Source: Zingiber officinale
Taxonomy: Eukaryota > Streptophyta > Magnoliopsida > Zingiberales > Zingiberaceae
Reading direction: 5' to 3'
DNA: 64,000 nt
Assembly: GCF_018446385.1 (NCBI RefSeq)
Contig: NC_055996.1
Location: forward strand, 16,975,317 to 17,039,316
The notes under the pieces were generated by a model. It saw nothing but the letters and a program-made list of their open reading frames with translations, was not told the origin of the DNA and made no database searches. This document shows positions 47,242 through 59,642 of this stretch, piece after piece. Both the position numbers and the translations under genes were made by a program. Numbering within the stretch: position 1 is the first letter of the stretch; each line of letters opens with the position of its first letter.

Positions 47242-48847
47242 TGTTGGGGCAATTTCCCTAGGTCAAGGTTGACCAGTTTGACTAAGCTTGAATTGAGTTA
47301 AGCTTGAGTCAAGATTTGAGTTTTGATGTTTGACAATATAAGGAGATTGCTGGAGCAATCGTCCAGTTATGGAGATGGTCAAAGGATTGACCAGGTTAAT
47401 GAGAATACAAGTCAAGTAGGTCAAAGTTGACAGGAGACTTGACTGGGAAAGTCCTAACTGGATGTTAGGCATTTGGAAAGTCCTGGTAAGGAGCCAGGCA
47501 ACGGGAAAGTCCTAGTGAGGAGCTAGGCAAGGGAAAGTCCTGGTGAGGAGCCAGGCAATGGGAAAGTCCTGGTGAGGAGCCAGGCAAGGAAAGTCCTAGT
47601 GAGAAGCCAGACAGTTAGAAAGTCCAAGTGTGATCTTGGCAAAGGAGAAAGTCCTGGTGAGGAGCCAGACAATTAGAAAGTCCAAGTGTGATCTTGGCAA
47701 AGGGTGTAAGTCCAAGCATGTGGTCTTGGCAAGGTAAGTCCTGGTATGATTTGGCAAGGAAGCCCCAACAACCAGGATGAGGCCGAAAGAAGCTCCTGAA
47801 GGCAAGGCGTGAAGGATGAGGAGATATCCGAGGGGCGCAAGGCTGATGGAGGAGGCTAGAAGGCTAGTTCGAGGTTGGTCGGGTGTAGCCAAATGCTAGG
47901 CATGGAGACCCAACAGGTCACGGTTGACCGGAAGTTGGGTTTGGGACTTTGGACTTGCGTTTGAGTCAAGTTCAGAGTGTTCAATCGATCAGGCGATCAA
48001 TTGAACAGGGTCCAAATCGATCGGTCGACCGATTTGGACTGTGCTGTGATTGTGGGAAGGCCCAATCGATCGACTGATCGATTGGGATGTGAAATCGCGA
48101 GCACAGAGACTTTCCCAATCGATCGGGCGATCGATTGGGAGCTGCTAATCGATCGGTCGATCGATTGGGCAGCAGAAGTTCTCGCGTGATCGCGAGAGCA
48201 CAGAAGGACGCCGAATAAATCGGCCGATCGATTCAGGCAGTCCCAATCAATCGGTCGATCGATTGGGAAGTGACCGTTGCGCAGGATGCAGGTGATGGAC
48301 GACTGCGATGGAGCGGTGCTGACGTGGCAATCGATTGGGGATGAATTCGATCGATTGGGAGCACTATTTAAAGCCTGGGCGGAACGTTTTCTTCGCAGAA
48401 CTTTGCATTCTTTCCTGCGATTTCTCTCCGACTTTCACAGCGATTTCTCCAGATCTTCACAGCCAGTTCTTGAAGGCTCTTGGGTTGCATCCCCAAGGTT
48501 CAAGAGGCTACTACAAGCAACAAGTAAGCTAGAGGAAGAGTGTATTCATTTGTATTTGTCTTTCTTCTTCTTGTGGAAGTGTTGTGTTGTAGTATGAGTT
48601 TGTACGAGGCTTCTCCGCCTCTGGTTACGACCGAGAAGGAGTGTTTCATTAGTGGAGATAACGTCGTGTGTGGATCCTTGGATTAGTCACCTCTTCTTGA
48701 GGTGGATACCAAGTAAATCCTAGGTGTTAGCGTTGTGTGAGTCTTGTATTTTATTTCCGCTGCATATCATCATCAAGACAAAGCAAACTGATGCAAACAC
48801 GACAAAACACTATTCACCCCCCTCTAGCGGGCACATCGGTCCCAACA
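47242..48847 (+). repeat. Left LTR of the gag-only element
   Basis: The LTR contains a run of about six units of 26-29 bp (GGAAAGTCCTGGTGAGGAGC and variants, 47460-47700), then a cluster of eight GATC-based palindromes (47985-48360). Next come TTTAAAGCC at 48367 (possible TATA-like site) and a CT-rich tract. It ends CGGTCCCAACA. Confidence 0.85.
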
Positions 48848-51800
48848 ATTGATATCAGAGCCAGGTTGCTCTTCTACGGACTAATCACCAAGAGAGCAAG
48901 AAGCTAGAGGAAGAAGAAGATGGAGTCCGAAGAACGGCTCGGATAGGATATCCGAATTCCACCTCCATATGACAAAGAATACTTCAATTATTGGAGGACG
49001 CGGTTGGAGACATGGTCTCAAATGGATTTGAACCAATGTGTTGCTTTGGAAGACCCATTTGAAGCCCTTAAGGATAAAAAGGGGAAGCCCCTTCGACCTC
49101 GACATTAGACCGAGGAACAACGGGAGCAAGCGGAGGCGGATAAGGAGGTAACAAAAATCTTGTTAAATTTATTACCTTCTAATATCATTTTGAGTGTAGG
49201 TGAATGCATGAGTGCAAGTGATCTTTGGAAAAAGGTCATTGCCTATCATGAGAACCCCACTCAATTTCAAGGAGTGGATGAGCCCAAGGAGAAGGGCTCA
49301 TTAGTCCAAGAAGAAAAGGACCAATCCGATGTTGACACGAGGGCAACATTTGAGGAGGAAAAGAAAGAGGAGAAGAAGGAAGATGAGGAGAGATCATTCA
49401 CATCTTCAAGAGAGGAAGAGGTGGAAGCATCCACATCCTCAAGGGTTGAAGAGGTGGAAGCACCCACATCCTCAAAAGGAGAAGAAGAAGATGATGATGA
49501 TGATGCAACCTCCACAATTCAAGCTACATCAAATGGAGAATCAAGCATCATCCCTACAAGCAAAGATATAGAAACTTCAATTGTAAAAAATAAAAACCAT
49601 ATCATTTGCTTTGAGTGTAGGGAGCATGGGCATTACAAGAGCAAGTGCCTCAAGTTAGCCAAGAAGAAGAGCCAAGTAGTACCCAAGGGCAAGGAGAAGC
49701 CCAAGGAGACAATCCCCACAACAAAGAAGAGCAAGGAACACATTGTATGTTTCTTGTGCAACTAACATGGACATTATCGAAGTCAACGTCCAAAGGAGAA
49801 GAAAATGACCAAAGTCAAAGGAGGAAGCACAAGTCTAGGGGGAACTTCCAAGGTAAAAATCAAGGTATCATTTAATGAACCTATTCCTTTGACACATGAT
49901 AAAAAGCATGCTAGAAATAATTCTTATCATTTTAATGTTAATTATCATGAAGGTAGGAAGCATGATGGCACTAAGGATAAATATATTCCTCCTCATGCTA
50001 GACTTACCACACCTAAGGTTATGAAGGTAGATAATCACTTAGGCAATAACTCTAAGGATTATAGATATATGCCTAAAAATAGAAATGCTCAAGGATTCAA
50101 TGAAAAACCAACATCTAGGGATTTATGGAGTTAAAACCAAGTCTTGAGGACAAGACTTGATAATTTAGAGAGGACCTTAGCAAAAATGGAAAACATGCTT
50201 AGGGGTCAAAATGAGCATAACCTAGGAAAAGCTAGACAAGAGTCATCCAATGGCTATAGGGGTTTGGGATACGAACCTAAAGCCAAGAAGGATGTGAATT
50301 CCTTTCATAGGGTTCCATATAGCTGTGGGACTAATCCTAGGTGTAGAGGTCAAGTCAAAGATACTAGGGAAGGAATCCCTAAGAGTTTTTTTTGATAAGA
50401 TCAATGTGACTAAGACTTCTAAGAAGTCTAACAAAGTCACAAAGAAGGTCACAAAGGAGGTCATCCCTAAAGTTGATTTAGTAAAAGTGACTAAGGCTCC
50501 AAAAAGGCCAAATAAAGTCACAAAGAAGGTTACAAGAGAAGTTATCTCTAGGAGTGACCTAGTAGAAGTGACCAAGGCTTCTAAGAAGCCTAGAAAGGTC
50601 CTTAGGAAGGTATCTAGGGAAGTCATCCCTAGTGAGTACCTAGAGCATCCAAGGAGTACCAATAGGTTTTGGGTTCCTATGAGCATATTCTCTACACCCT
50701 AGATGGGTCTAGAGAGTGTCAACTCTAATTAGAAGGATAGTGAACCCAACCTTGATGAAGTTGGCACTTGAAGAGCATTTTCAAGGTTTTACTAACCTTT
50801 GAAAATGAGAAGGATTAAGGGTTACTCTTTGAAAGAGTAATATATGTGTCAAAATTTGAAGAGTTGAACTTAATCTAAATTGACACACTTAAGAAAAGTA
50901 TAAGAAAAATCAAGTTAGAATTTTGATACTTTCTTAAGGAATTAAGAGAAAACTCATGCGTTAATTAAACGTGATTAAGCCTTGAAGAGTAACATGTGCC
51001 AAACAAAATTTTGAGGATTTAATTCTTAATCTCAATTGGCATAAATAGGAAAGGATAAACGACATGTCAAGTTGGGTTTTGGCATTTCTTCAAGAAATAG
51101 ACAATCTAGGATTAGAATTTAAAGGCTTAGCTAAGGGATTAAGGATACTTAGATAGTCTATCTAGGTATATTTTATCTATGCTAAAGTGCCTTGATTGAT
51201 TGCCTATCACATGTCATGGCATCATATGTTGCATTCATTTTTATTATGAAAAACACAAAAATACCATGTCATGTCATACATACATCATGTAGCAGTAGCA
51301 TGTCTTTCTTTTGAAAAATTACTCATCTTGATGTATGCCATTTAACATAATGCATTATGTTAATTTCCTTGTAATTAAGGACAAAAAATATTTATCATGA
51401 ATGGTAAATATCTCAACAAGTGGGATGACACCAAGTGACATCCAGGTGGATGATCACAAGTTTCATAATGTCTAGATAGTTATGCATGATCCCTTAGTTT
51501 AGGGCAAAATCAAATATACATCTCACAAAGAATCATAAGGTGACTCGTATGTGTTTTAGTACACATTAGATACAAGTGAGATGTTAAGATGGTGAACAAA
51601 ACTCAAGATGTTGATTTAGTGCATCTTGTTGAGTTTTAGGTTCATCAAAAAACATAGTTATGTGTTTTCCAATCATTGGGAAACCTAATGTACAAGTCAT
51701 GTGCATTGAGCCCAAAGAACATGATTGGATATTGGTTTTTAAAATGTTTTTAAAATCCTTTTGAAAACCTTGGTGAAGACTATCTTTTGATAGTATTCAT

Positions 51801-52739
51801 CATTGAAAAGTTAGACACAAACTAAGAGAAAACATTGAAGTTTTCAAGAGTTTTTAAATTTGTGTCAATCTTTGAAAATAGAAAGTATTTTCATAGAAAA
51901 CTATTTTTTCTTGATAGAATATATCCTAAATAATGTCTACATGAATTTTCATGATTTTTAGAATTTTTGGAGAGTTTTTGAATTTCGCTGAAATTGAATT
52001 TCAGGAAATTAGAAACCCAATCGATTAGTCGATCGATTGGGAAGCTAATTCCCGCAAATAGAAGGTCAGTGAATTGATTAGCCGATCGATTGACCTAGGC
52101 TGGATCGATCAATCGATCAATTCAGAGGGAATTTTTGCGAGCAGTAGCTTGTGGAATCGATCAATGGATCGATTGAAGTAGCTTAAATCAATTGAGTCCC
52201 AACTTCAATCGATTGGGAAGTCTAATTATGGCTGGAAAAGCCTGATTTCAACACATTAAGCCACTTCAAGTTCCAATAACCATATCAAATCCCTTGGAAT
52301 ATATTTGTATACATTTAGGGGGAGTTTTCTTGATGAAAACAGGTATGGTTTGGTTAAGATAAATCAAAGTGAAGTTTAGGATGGGGTTTAGTTTCAATTC
52401 CGAATTTTGGAACCTCAAAACTTCAAGTTTTGGTTTCAATGGCCATTAATCATTCCTAACCCTTTGGAATACACTTGTATATATTTAGGGGGAGCTTTCA
52501 TGCTGAAAACAAGTATGTATTGGTTAAGGTAGAGTTAGGTGAAGTTTAGGTTGGGATTTAGTTTCATTATTGAATTTTGAACCTCAAAACTTCAAGTTTT
52601 GATTTTTCTAATTGTTTAGGAACTCCAAGTCATTGTTGGTGCAATGACAGAAGTTTGACCATGTTTTTAGGGGGAGCTACTCCTTGAATGCATGAAAATT
52701 TATCTTCAAGGACCTTGGAAGGGGGTTAAACCTTCGTGA

Positions 52740-53500
52740 TGGATAATACTCAGGGTCGAGTATTGGGAGACAATGGAAGATTGGTTATCTTCATTGCTAG
52801 GATGATAAATGCTCTCGGATGAGCATTGTGGAGTAGGTTACTGCTCAAGGGGGAGTATTGGATTAATGAAGGGGATCGGACCTTCATTGGTAAAGTGAAA
52901 AATGCTCTTGGATGAGTATTGTGAAGACGATTACTGCTCAAGGGGGAGCATTAAATACAATGAACGGGAGTTTCATTGGGAAGTTGATGTATGCTCTAGG
53001 ATGAGCATTGTGAAGTGAAGTAGAGCTCAAGGGGGAGCTTTGGCGGCAATGAATAATATGAGATCTTCATTGTAGGGTTGTTAACAACATATGAGGTTGT
53101 AAACAACGTAGAGTTTAACTCTTATGGAGAAGAGTTTGTTTTCTGGTTTGATGTGTGACAAAGGGAGAGAATGAAAGGTTAAGTTAGGCATTCATCCCAA
53201 GTAGGGGAGTTTGCCCTCTAGGAAAGGGAGAGAATGAAGGAAACCTTCATTCATGCCTTATCATGAAAGGGTTAAGGCTATGAGATTTAGCCTTGTGATA
53301 AAGAAGATGTTAAGACTATGAGATTTAGCCTTGTGATAAAGAAGAAGTTAAGACTATGAGATTTATCCTTGGTGTAAAGAAGATGTTAAGCCTATGAGAT
53401 TTAGCCTTAGTGTAAAGAAGCGATTAAGGCTATGGGATTTAGCCTTGTGATGAAGAGGACGTTAAGGCTATGAAATTTAGCCTAACTTAGAGGTATTGTC
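52740..53500 (+). repeat. Tandem repeats upstream of the purine tract in the gag-only element
   Basis: Two blocks are seen. At 52740-53050 a unit ending in TGCTCAAGGGGGAGTATTGG recurs about every 100 bp, four times. At 53270-53490, TTAAGACTATGAGATTTAGCCTTGTGATAAAGAAG-like units of about 41-45 bp recur five to six times. The second block ends next to the polypurine tract. Confidence 0.75.
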
Positions 53501-53521
53501 AAACATCAAAAAGGGGGAGAT

Positions 53522-55041
53522 TGTTGGGGTAATTTCCCTAGGTCAAGGTTGACCAGTTTGACTAAGCTTGAGTTGAGTCAAGCTTGAGTCAGGATTTGAG
53601 TTTTGATGTTTGACAATACAAGGAGATTGCTGGAGCAATCGCTCGGTTATGGAGATGGTCAAAAGGTTGACCAGGTTGATGAGAATACAAGTCAAGTAGG
53701 TCAAGATTGACAGGAGACTTGACTGGGAAAGTCCTAACTAGATGTTAGGCATTTGAAAAGTCCTGGTGAGGAGCCAGGCAAGGAAAGTCCTGGTGAGGAG
53801 CCAAGTAGTTGGAAAGTACAAGTGTGATCTTGGCAAAGGAGAAAGTCCTGGTGAGGAGCCAGGCAATTAGAAAGTCCAAGTGTGATCTTAACAAAGGATG
53901 TAAGTCCAAGCATGTGGTCTTGGCAAGGTAAGTCCTGGTATGATTTGGCAAGGAAGCCCCAACAACTAGGATGAGGCCGAAGGAAGCTCCTGAAGGCAAG
54001 GCGTGAAGGATGGAGAGATATCCGAGGGACGCAATGCTGATAGAGGAGGTTGGAAGGCTAGTTCGAGGTTGGTCGGGTGTGGCCAAATGCTAGGCATGGA
54101 GACCTAACAGGTCACGGTTGACCGAAAGTTGGGTTTGGGACTTTGGACTTGAGTTTGAGTCAAGTTCAGAGTGTTCAATCGATCGGGCGATCTATTGAAC
54201 AGGGTTCAAATCGATCGGTCGATCAATTTGGACTGTGCTGCGATTGTGGGAAGGCCCAATCGATCGACTGATCGATTGGGATGTGAAATCGTGAGCACAG
54301 AGACTTTCCCAATCGATCGGGCGATCGATTGGGAGCTGCCAATCAATCGGTCGATCGATTGGGCAGCAGAAGTTCTCGCGCAATCGCGAGAGCACAGAAA
54401 GGCGCTGAATCGATCGGCCGATCGATTCATGCAGTCCCAATCGATCGGTCAATCGATTGGGAAGTGACCGTTGCGCAGGATGCAGGTGATGGACGACTGC
54501 GATGGAGCGGTGTTGACGTGGCAATCGATTGGGGATGAATTCGATCGATTGGGAGCACTGTTTAAAGCCTGGGCGGAGCGTTTTCTCGGCAGAACTTTGC
54601 GTTCTTTCCTGCAATTTCTCTCCGACTTTCACAGCGATTTCTCCAGATCTTCACAGCCAATTCTTGAAGGCTCTTGGGTTACATCCCCAAGGTTCAAGAG
54701 ACTACTACAAGCAACAAGTAAGCTTGAGGAAGAGTGTATTGATTTGTATTTGTCTTTCTTCTTTTTGTGGAAGTGTTGTGTTATAGTGTGAGTTTGTACG
54801 AGGCTTCTCCGCCTCTGGCTGCAACCGAGAAGGAGTGTTTCATTAGTGGAGATAACGTCGTGTGTGGATTCTTGGATTAGTCACCTCTTCTTGAGGTGGA
54901 TACCAAGTAAATCCTAGGTGTTAGCGTTGTGTGAGTCTTGTATTTTATTTCCGCTGCATATCATCATCAAGACGAAGCAAACCGACGCAAGTGCGATGAA
55001 ATGCTATTCACCCCCCTCTAGCGGGCACATCGGTCCCAACA
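53522..55041 (+). repeat. Right LTR of the gag-only element
   Basis: It is collinear with 47242-48847 but has about half as many of the AAAGTCCTGGTGAGGAGCCA units (53756-53920), which accounts for most of the length difference. The palindrome cluster lies at 54178-54556. Confidence 0.85.
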
Positions 55042-56196
55042 TGAGTATCCACCGACCAAATTCAGAAGTCAAAATCGACGATTCCAAAGTCATTGGTTTA
55101 AAAAAAAATTACTTGGTTAGAGTATTCTCCTTTGAAAGATGCTACATTTTTTTTCCATGCTTCTTGATTGATCATAAGCATCCTCGTAATCCTGCATTTA
55201 CAATTGATGGATTCAAATATTACAAGTGAGTAAATGATGGTGATAGATGTGCATTTTTTATGCATATAGGATGCAATACTTCACCACAAAATAATGCTAT
55301 GGAATATTTTGATAATTTGATGAATATACCTCATCATATTGATAAAGTGATGAATGCACAATCTTCAGAAGAAAAGAAGAAGAACAAATTGTTGCTTATA
55401 GTAACTATTGAATGCATTCGATGGCTCACTTAATAAGCATGCGCATTTAGAGGGCATGATGAATCTCTATCTTCTAATAATCACGAAAATTTTATTGAGA
55501 TGATAAAATTTATGAGAAAAATGAATGAGAATATTGGAGGCATCGTCTTAGAGAAAGCTCCAAAAAAAATATAAAGTATACTTCACTAGATATTTAGAAA
55601 GATATTTTGAATATTCTTGCCAATCAAGTGAGAACTAAGATTCGTAAAGAAATCGAGGATACAAAATTCTATATTTTAGTTGATGAAGCAAGAGATATAT
55701 CTAACAAAAAGCAAATGGTTATTATATTATGAGAGTGGTTCTTTGCCATTGTACATGTGACTGATACAACGGCTGCAACACTTAAGAAAGAAATATCTGA
55801 TAGTCTTGGTTGTTATGACTTGCATATCCACAGCATACCTGGACAAGGATATGATGGTGCTAGCAATATACGTGGCTCTTGGAATGGATTACAAGCTCTT
55901 TTCTTAAAAGATTGTTTATGTGCATATTATGTACATTATTTTGCTCATCGACTTCAACTAGCATTAACTGTAACAGCTGAAAAAGAGGTATCCATTTGGT
56001 TATTCTTTTCAAAATTGAATTCCATTTGTAATCTCTTTAATGCATCTCCTAAACGTCATGTTAAGTTACTTTCCGCTCAAAGAGTTGAAGTTGTGCATAT
56101 GGTAGCTATTGGTGAATGTGATACTAGTAGAGGATGTAATCAAATTAGAAATTTACTACGTCCTGGAAAGACTCATTGGAGTTCTAATTGTTGGGC
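55042..56196 (+). pseudogene. hAT transposase (TTF/ZMYM1-like), central part, decayed
   Basis: After the LTR element the text continues YPPTKFRSQNRRFQSHWF, then FPCFLI and, further on, DKVMNAQSSEEKKKNKLLLI, RGHDESLSSNNHENFIEMIK, RTKIRKEIEDTKFYILVDEA, the DUF4371-like GQGYDGASNIRGSWNGLQAL, and CAYYVHYFAHRLQLAL. These are hallmarks of the hAT transposase core (the first catalytic Asp in LVDEA and the Asp in GYDGA). Several in-frame stops and shifts show that it is dead (for example after FKYYK near 55227, and near 55575 and 55730). It ends at RPGKTHWSSNCWAD, where the next LTR element begins. The C-terminal dimerisation domain was not found. Confidence 0.75.
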
Positions 56197-57239
56197 TGAT
56201 TAGGCCGGCTGGAGAGAGTTGAGTTACCTGAAACACTAAAACAAAAACTCCTTTCTTGTCTTTCGACTTAGATTAACAAAGCAATTAAAATATAAATAAT
56301 AACTTAAATAAAATAAGTAAAAGGCCAAGAATTATTTGGTTACAACCTAGATGATTGTTAATCCAAGGTAGATGAAAGTTCACTAAGAAACTCCTTCGTT
56401 GAAGGCGGAGAAGCCTTTTACACATAATGAAAGCTCAGAAAAGACTAGGAAAGTGAATACAAAAGTTGTTACATTTTTTCTAGGTCCAGGGGTCTTTTTA
56501 TAGTCCCTGAAAAAATTTATCCGCGGGCTGAAGGTGCCTTCCATAGGGCTAGAAGGCACCTCCAGCGAGGCCAAAGGATAAAACTTTATCCTTTTCACAA
56601 ACAACCAAATTACCTGATCGAAGGCGCTTTCCATGGCTGGTTGAAGACACTTTCAGCCATTGAAGGCGCCTTCTACCTGAAGGTCATGGAGGCGCCTTCA
56701 ACTCCTGTTGAAGGCACCTCTAGTAGCTCCATAGCTCCATTTTAGCTCTTCCGCTGCTTCGATCATCTGGGTGATTTTGATCAATCGAAATAGGGCTCAT
56801 CCGAATCCAATTTTGGTCTTCTCCTCGAGCATTCTCCCCCCCTGATTTCTCATCCCTCGGACTGTCTCATGTGTTCTTCTTGTCCATCGGTGTACTCTTC
56901 TACAGCACCTCGTCCCTCAGATGCACCGAGTCTGTCAGCTCTCTCCCGTGTCGTTCTTATCGCTAGTTGCGTCTTCCGCTCGATTTTCTGTGCTCCTAAG
57001 CTCTTGCACACTTAGACACAGGGATCAAAACATAATAGGATCTAACCTAACTTGGTTGATCACACCAAAAATAATCTTAGGGTTCCAACAATCTCCCCAT
57101 TTTTTGATGTGAGCAACCCAAGTTAAGTTACGGTAAACTAATCATAAAGTAAAGATAATAAAATTACAATACCAAGTAAAGATAATAAAATTATAATTAT
57201 GCAATAAAGTGTAAAAATATTTTCAAATTTAAAATAAGC

Positions 57240-57610
57240 CAGAAGATGGGTTCAGCTGAGCCCAATTTTAGATGAACGGAATCACCCAGGTGATCGAAGC
57301 AATGGAAGAGCCAAAGGGGAGCTACGGAGCTGCTAGAGGCACCCTCAATGTGGCTGAAGGCACCTCCGTACCTTTCTATGGGAAGGCGCCTTCAACCCTG
57401 TTGAAGGTGCTTTCAACCATCCATGGAAGACACCTTCAACCTTTTGAAGGTACCTTAGAATGGGCAAAATGCAACCGTTGGTGAAGATAAAACTTTATTT
57501 TCGCTTACCTCGCTGGAGGCGCCTTCCAACTTATTGGAGGCATCTTCCAGCCTCAGATAAGATTTTTCAGGGGCTATAAAAAGACCCTTGGACTTAATAT
57601 AATTGATCAC
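57240..57610 (+). repeat. Inverted copy of LTR sequence inside the element
   Basis: The stretch at 57250-57600 is the reverse complement, with drift, of LTR positions about 56490-56800. For example, CACCCAGGTGATCGAAGCAA here matches the complement of the LTR's GCTTCGATCATCTGGGTGAT, and CTATAAAAAGACCC matches the complement of GGGTCTTTTTATAG. The element therefore holds a piece of LTR in opposite orientation next to its left LTR, a potential foldback of about 300 bp per arm. Confidence 0.7.
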
Positions 57611-59642
57611 AGGGAAGGTTATGTGCCTCACTTATCATATCGGACTCGTAGTTCGATGCTTGCCCTTCATCGTTGCTCTTAATGATCATCTCGGACGAGC
57701 TTTCCTTGTCTTCTTCTTGATGACTTGCATTAGTACGTAGACCTCGATCTCGGACTCTGATAATAACTCGCCCCATATAACTTTTAGATTCTTGTGCTTC
57801 ATCGTCTTGACTCTTTGTCCTTTTCTTTCTTCTTTCTTTTCAATTTCAGGTAGTTATCCTTAATGTGCCCTTCTTTTTGGCAATTGTATCATCTAACTTT
57901 CCTTTTTCTCAGGAGAACCTTATTGGTATGTTTCTTATCAAAATTGTTAGACTTAAAGAACTTTAAAAAATTTCTTACCATATAACTTTTTTCATTTTCG
58001 TTGAGCGATGATTCTGACTCCATCTTGATCTTCTTAGCTTTAAGTGCTAGGTTCTAAGTTGACTTCTCTTCTTTATTTCTTAAACATGTACATCTCGACT
58101 CGTGTAATTTAAAAGTAGAAAATAAATTTTCTAAACTACTTACCTTGAGATCCTTAGAAATGTAATAGGATCGAGTCCACTATAGACATCGATTCAGGTA
58201 TTCTCAAGAAAGCATTTAAAGTATATCTTTGCGAATCCCGATTTGTCATCGTTTCTCTAAGGTTCATGAGTTTAATGATCAACTTCTTAATCCTTGCGTG
58301 TAGATGAGCTACCATTTCTTCCTTTTCCATCCGGAGGTTACTGATTTGGTTTCGGAGCAAGGCCCATCTTGTGAGTTTTGCCTCTGAGGTTCCTTCATGT
58401 AGTTCTTGGAATTTCTTCTAGAGCTCTTTAGCAGAGTTATAGGCGTCGATCCTATTGACTTCTTGCGGTGGTAGAATACTTAGCATATAAAATTCTGCTT
58501 TGTCATTGGCCACAAAATCAACAGAATCCTTTTTCATCCATGGATGCTCTTCTTTTTCTTCTTCGTGCTGATCTCTGGGGACACAAAACCATATTTAATA
58601 GTTAGTAAAATTTTAAAATTAGTTTAAAAAAGTACCTCTATTTCCATTTTCCATATCACAAAATCTCTTTCGAATTTCAGTGGATGAATGTTTGATCCGA
58701 CCATCGTATTATTGTTTTAATAGGTGGTTAATCCTTCTGAAGTGGTTAGAGTCTAATACCAATTGCATGCCCTCGTAGGCCGGCTAGAGGGGGGTGAATG
58801 AGGCAAATCAAGTTAGAATTTTTCTCTTACTATCGATCTTAGTAAGGACACACTTAATTAGTTAAAAACAATAAAAACATTAATTAAAGGAAAAGGCAAA
58901 TATTTACTTGGTTTACAACTGGGGAGATTGCTAATCTAAGGCAGTGAAAACTCCAAAAAAAGATCTCCTTCGAAACAGCCAGATTAGTCTCTTTATAGAT
59001 GTTTTTTTTCGTTACAACATGTCTTTACAAACGTTGAAAGCTAGAACAACAAAAACATAATTACAAAATGAAAGTATAAGTTGTGTTATACAAACTTCAA
59101 GCACTAGAACTCTATTTATTGTTCACTGGTTGCAACTAGCAGTTTGCTGACGTGGTGCTTCCCAAGTGTTTGGACCCAGTCCGGGTGCCTAGACTTGGCC
59201 GACTTGATCCACTCTACAATACCTTCTTTCCAATAGATCAAGGCTTCTCGAGCGCTTGGAGTTGGTCCGGGCACTTTGAGTCGGCTGACTTGGACTCTGT
59301 GTTGATCCTCTTCGACCAACGACTCGTTAACATGACTAAACACTCCAAGCGCCTAGATCCAGTCAGGGCGCCTAGACACGATCAACTCCAAAGTTGACTA
59401 TTTTCTTGTCCGATTATTGGGTGATACTCTGGCCGTCTAGAGTTGAGCTCACCTGAACCCAACTCTAGCCTTCTCCTCAAGCAGTCTTCTTCCCCGACTT
59501 CTTGTCCCTCAGAATACCGCGTGAATCCTTCTTATCCACTGGTATATTCTTTCATCTCTCGGATGCATTGATCTTATCAACTCGCTTCCCGTGTCATCAT
59601 TCTCGTTCTTTGTATCTTCCGCTCAACTTCTTATGTTCTTAA

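Larger units (their letters stand above)
47242..55041 (+). mobile_element. Copia-type LTR retrotransposon, gag-only, non-autonomous
   Basis: The two LTRs are 47242-48847 (1,606 bp) and 53522-55041 (1,520 bp), both TGTTGGGG to CCCAACA. The 5-bp target duplication TGAGT lies at 47237-47241 and 55042-55046. The primer site (ATTGATATCAGAGCC, 48848-48862) suits tRNA-iMet, and a purine tract AAAGGGGGAGA precedes the right LTR. Between about 48920 and 50134 lies a gag-like region with a UBN2-type start (PPPYDKEYFNYWRTRLETW), an acidic repetitive linker, and CCHC knuckles (CFECREHGHYKSKC and a second C..C..HGHY). No protease, integrase or reverse transcriptase was recognised in 50150-53500. The gag has a few breaks. 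LTRs differ at roughly 5-6% of the first 240 positions, consistent with an age of a few million years at usual plant rates. Confidence 0.87.

Noticed and set aside
47977-48189. Arg-Ser-Ile-Asp-rich peptide (RSIDW repeats) as a repeat protein
   Set aside because: It is just translation of the GATC palindrome array in an LTR; the frame is not kept in the other LTR.
49267-49515. Ser-rich minus-strand protein
   Set aside because: Antisense of the acidic, repetitive linker of gag.
50243-50702. Paired sense and antisense frames with VTK/KVTKK repeats
   Set aside because: They come from a degenerate repeat downstream of gag in the LTR element; no pol motif was found, and no host family matches.
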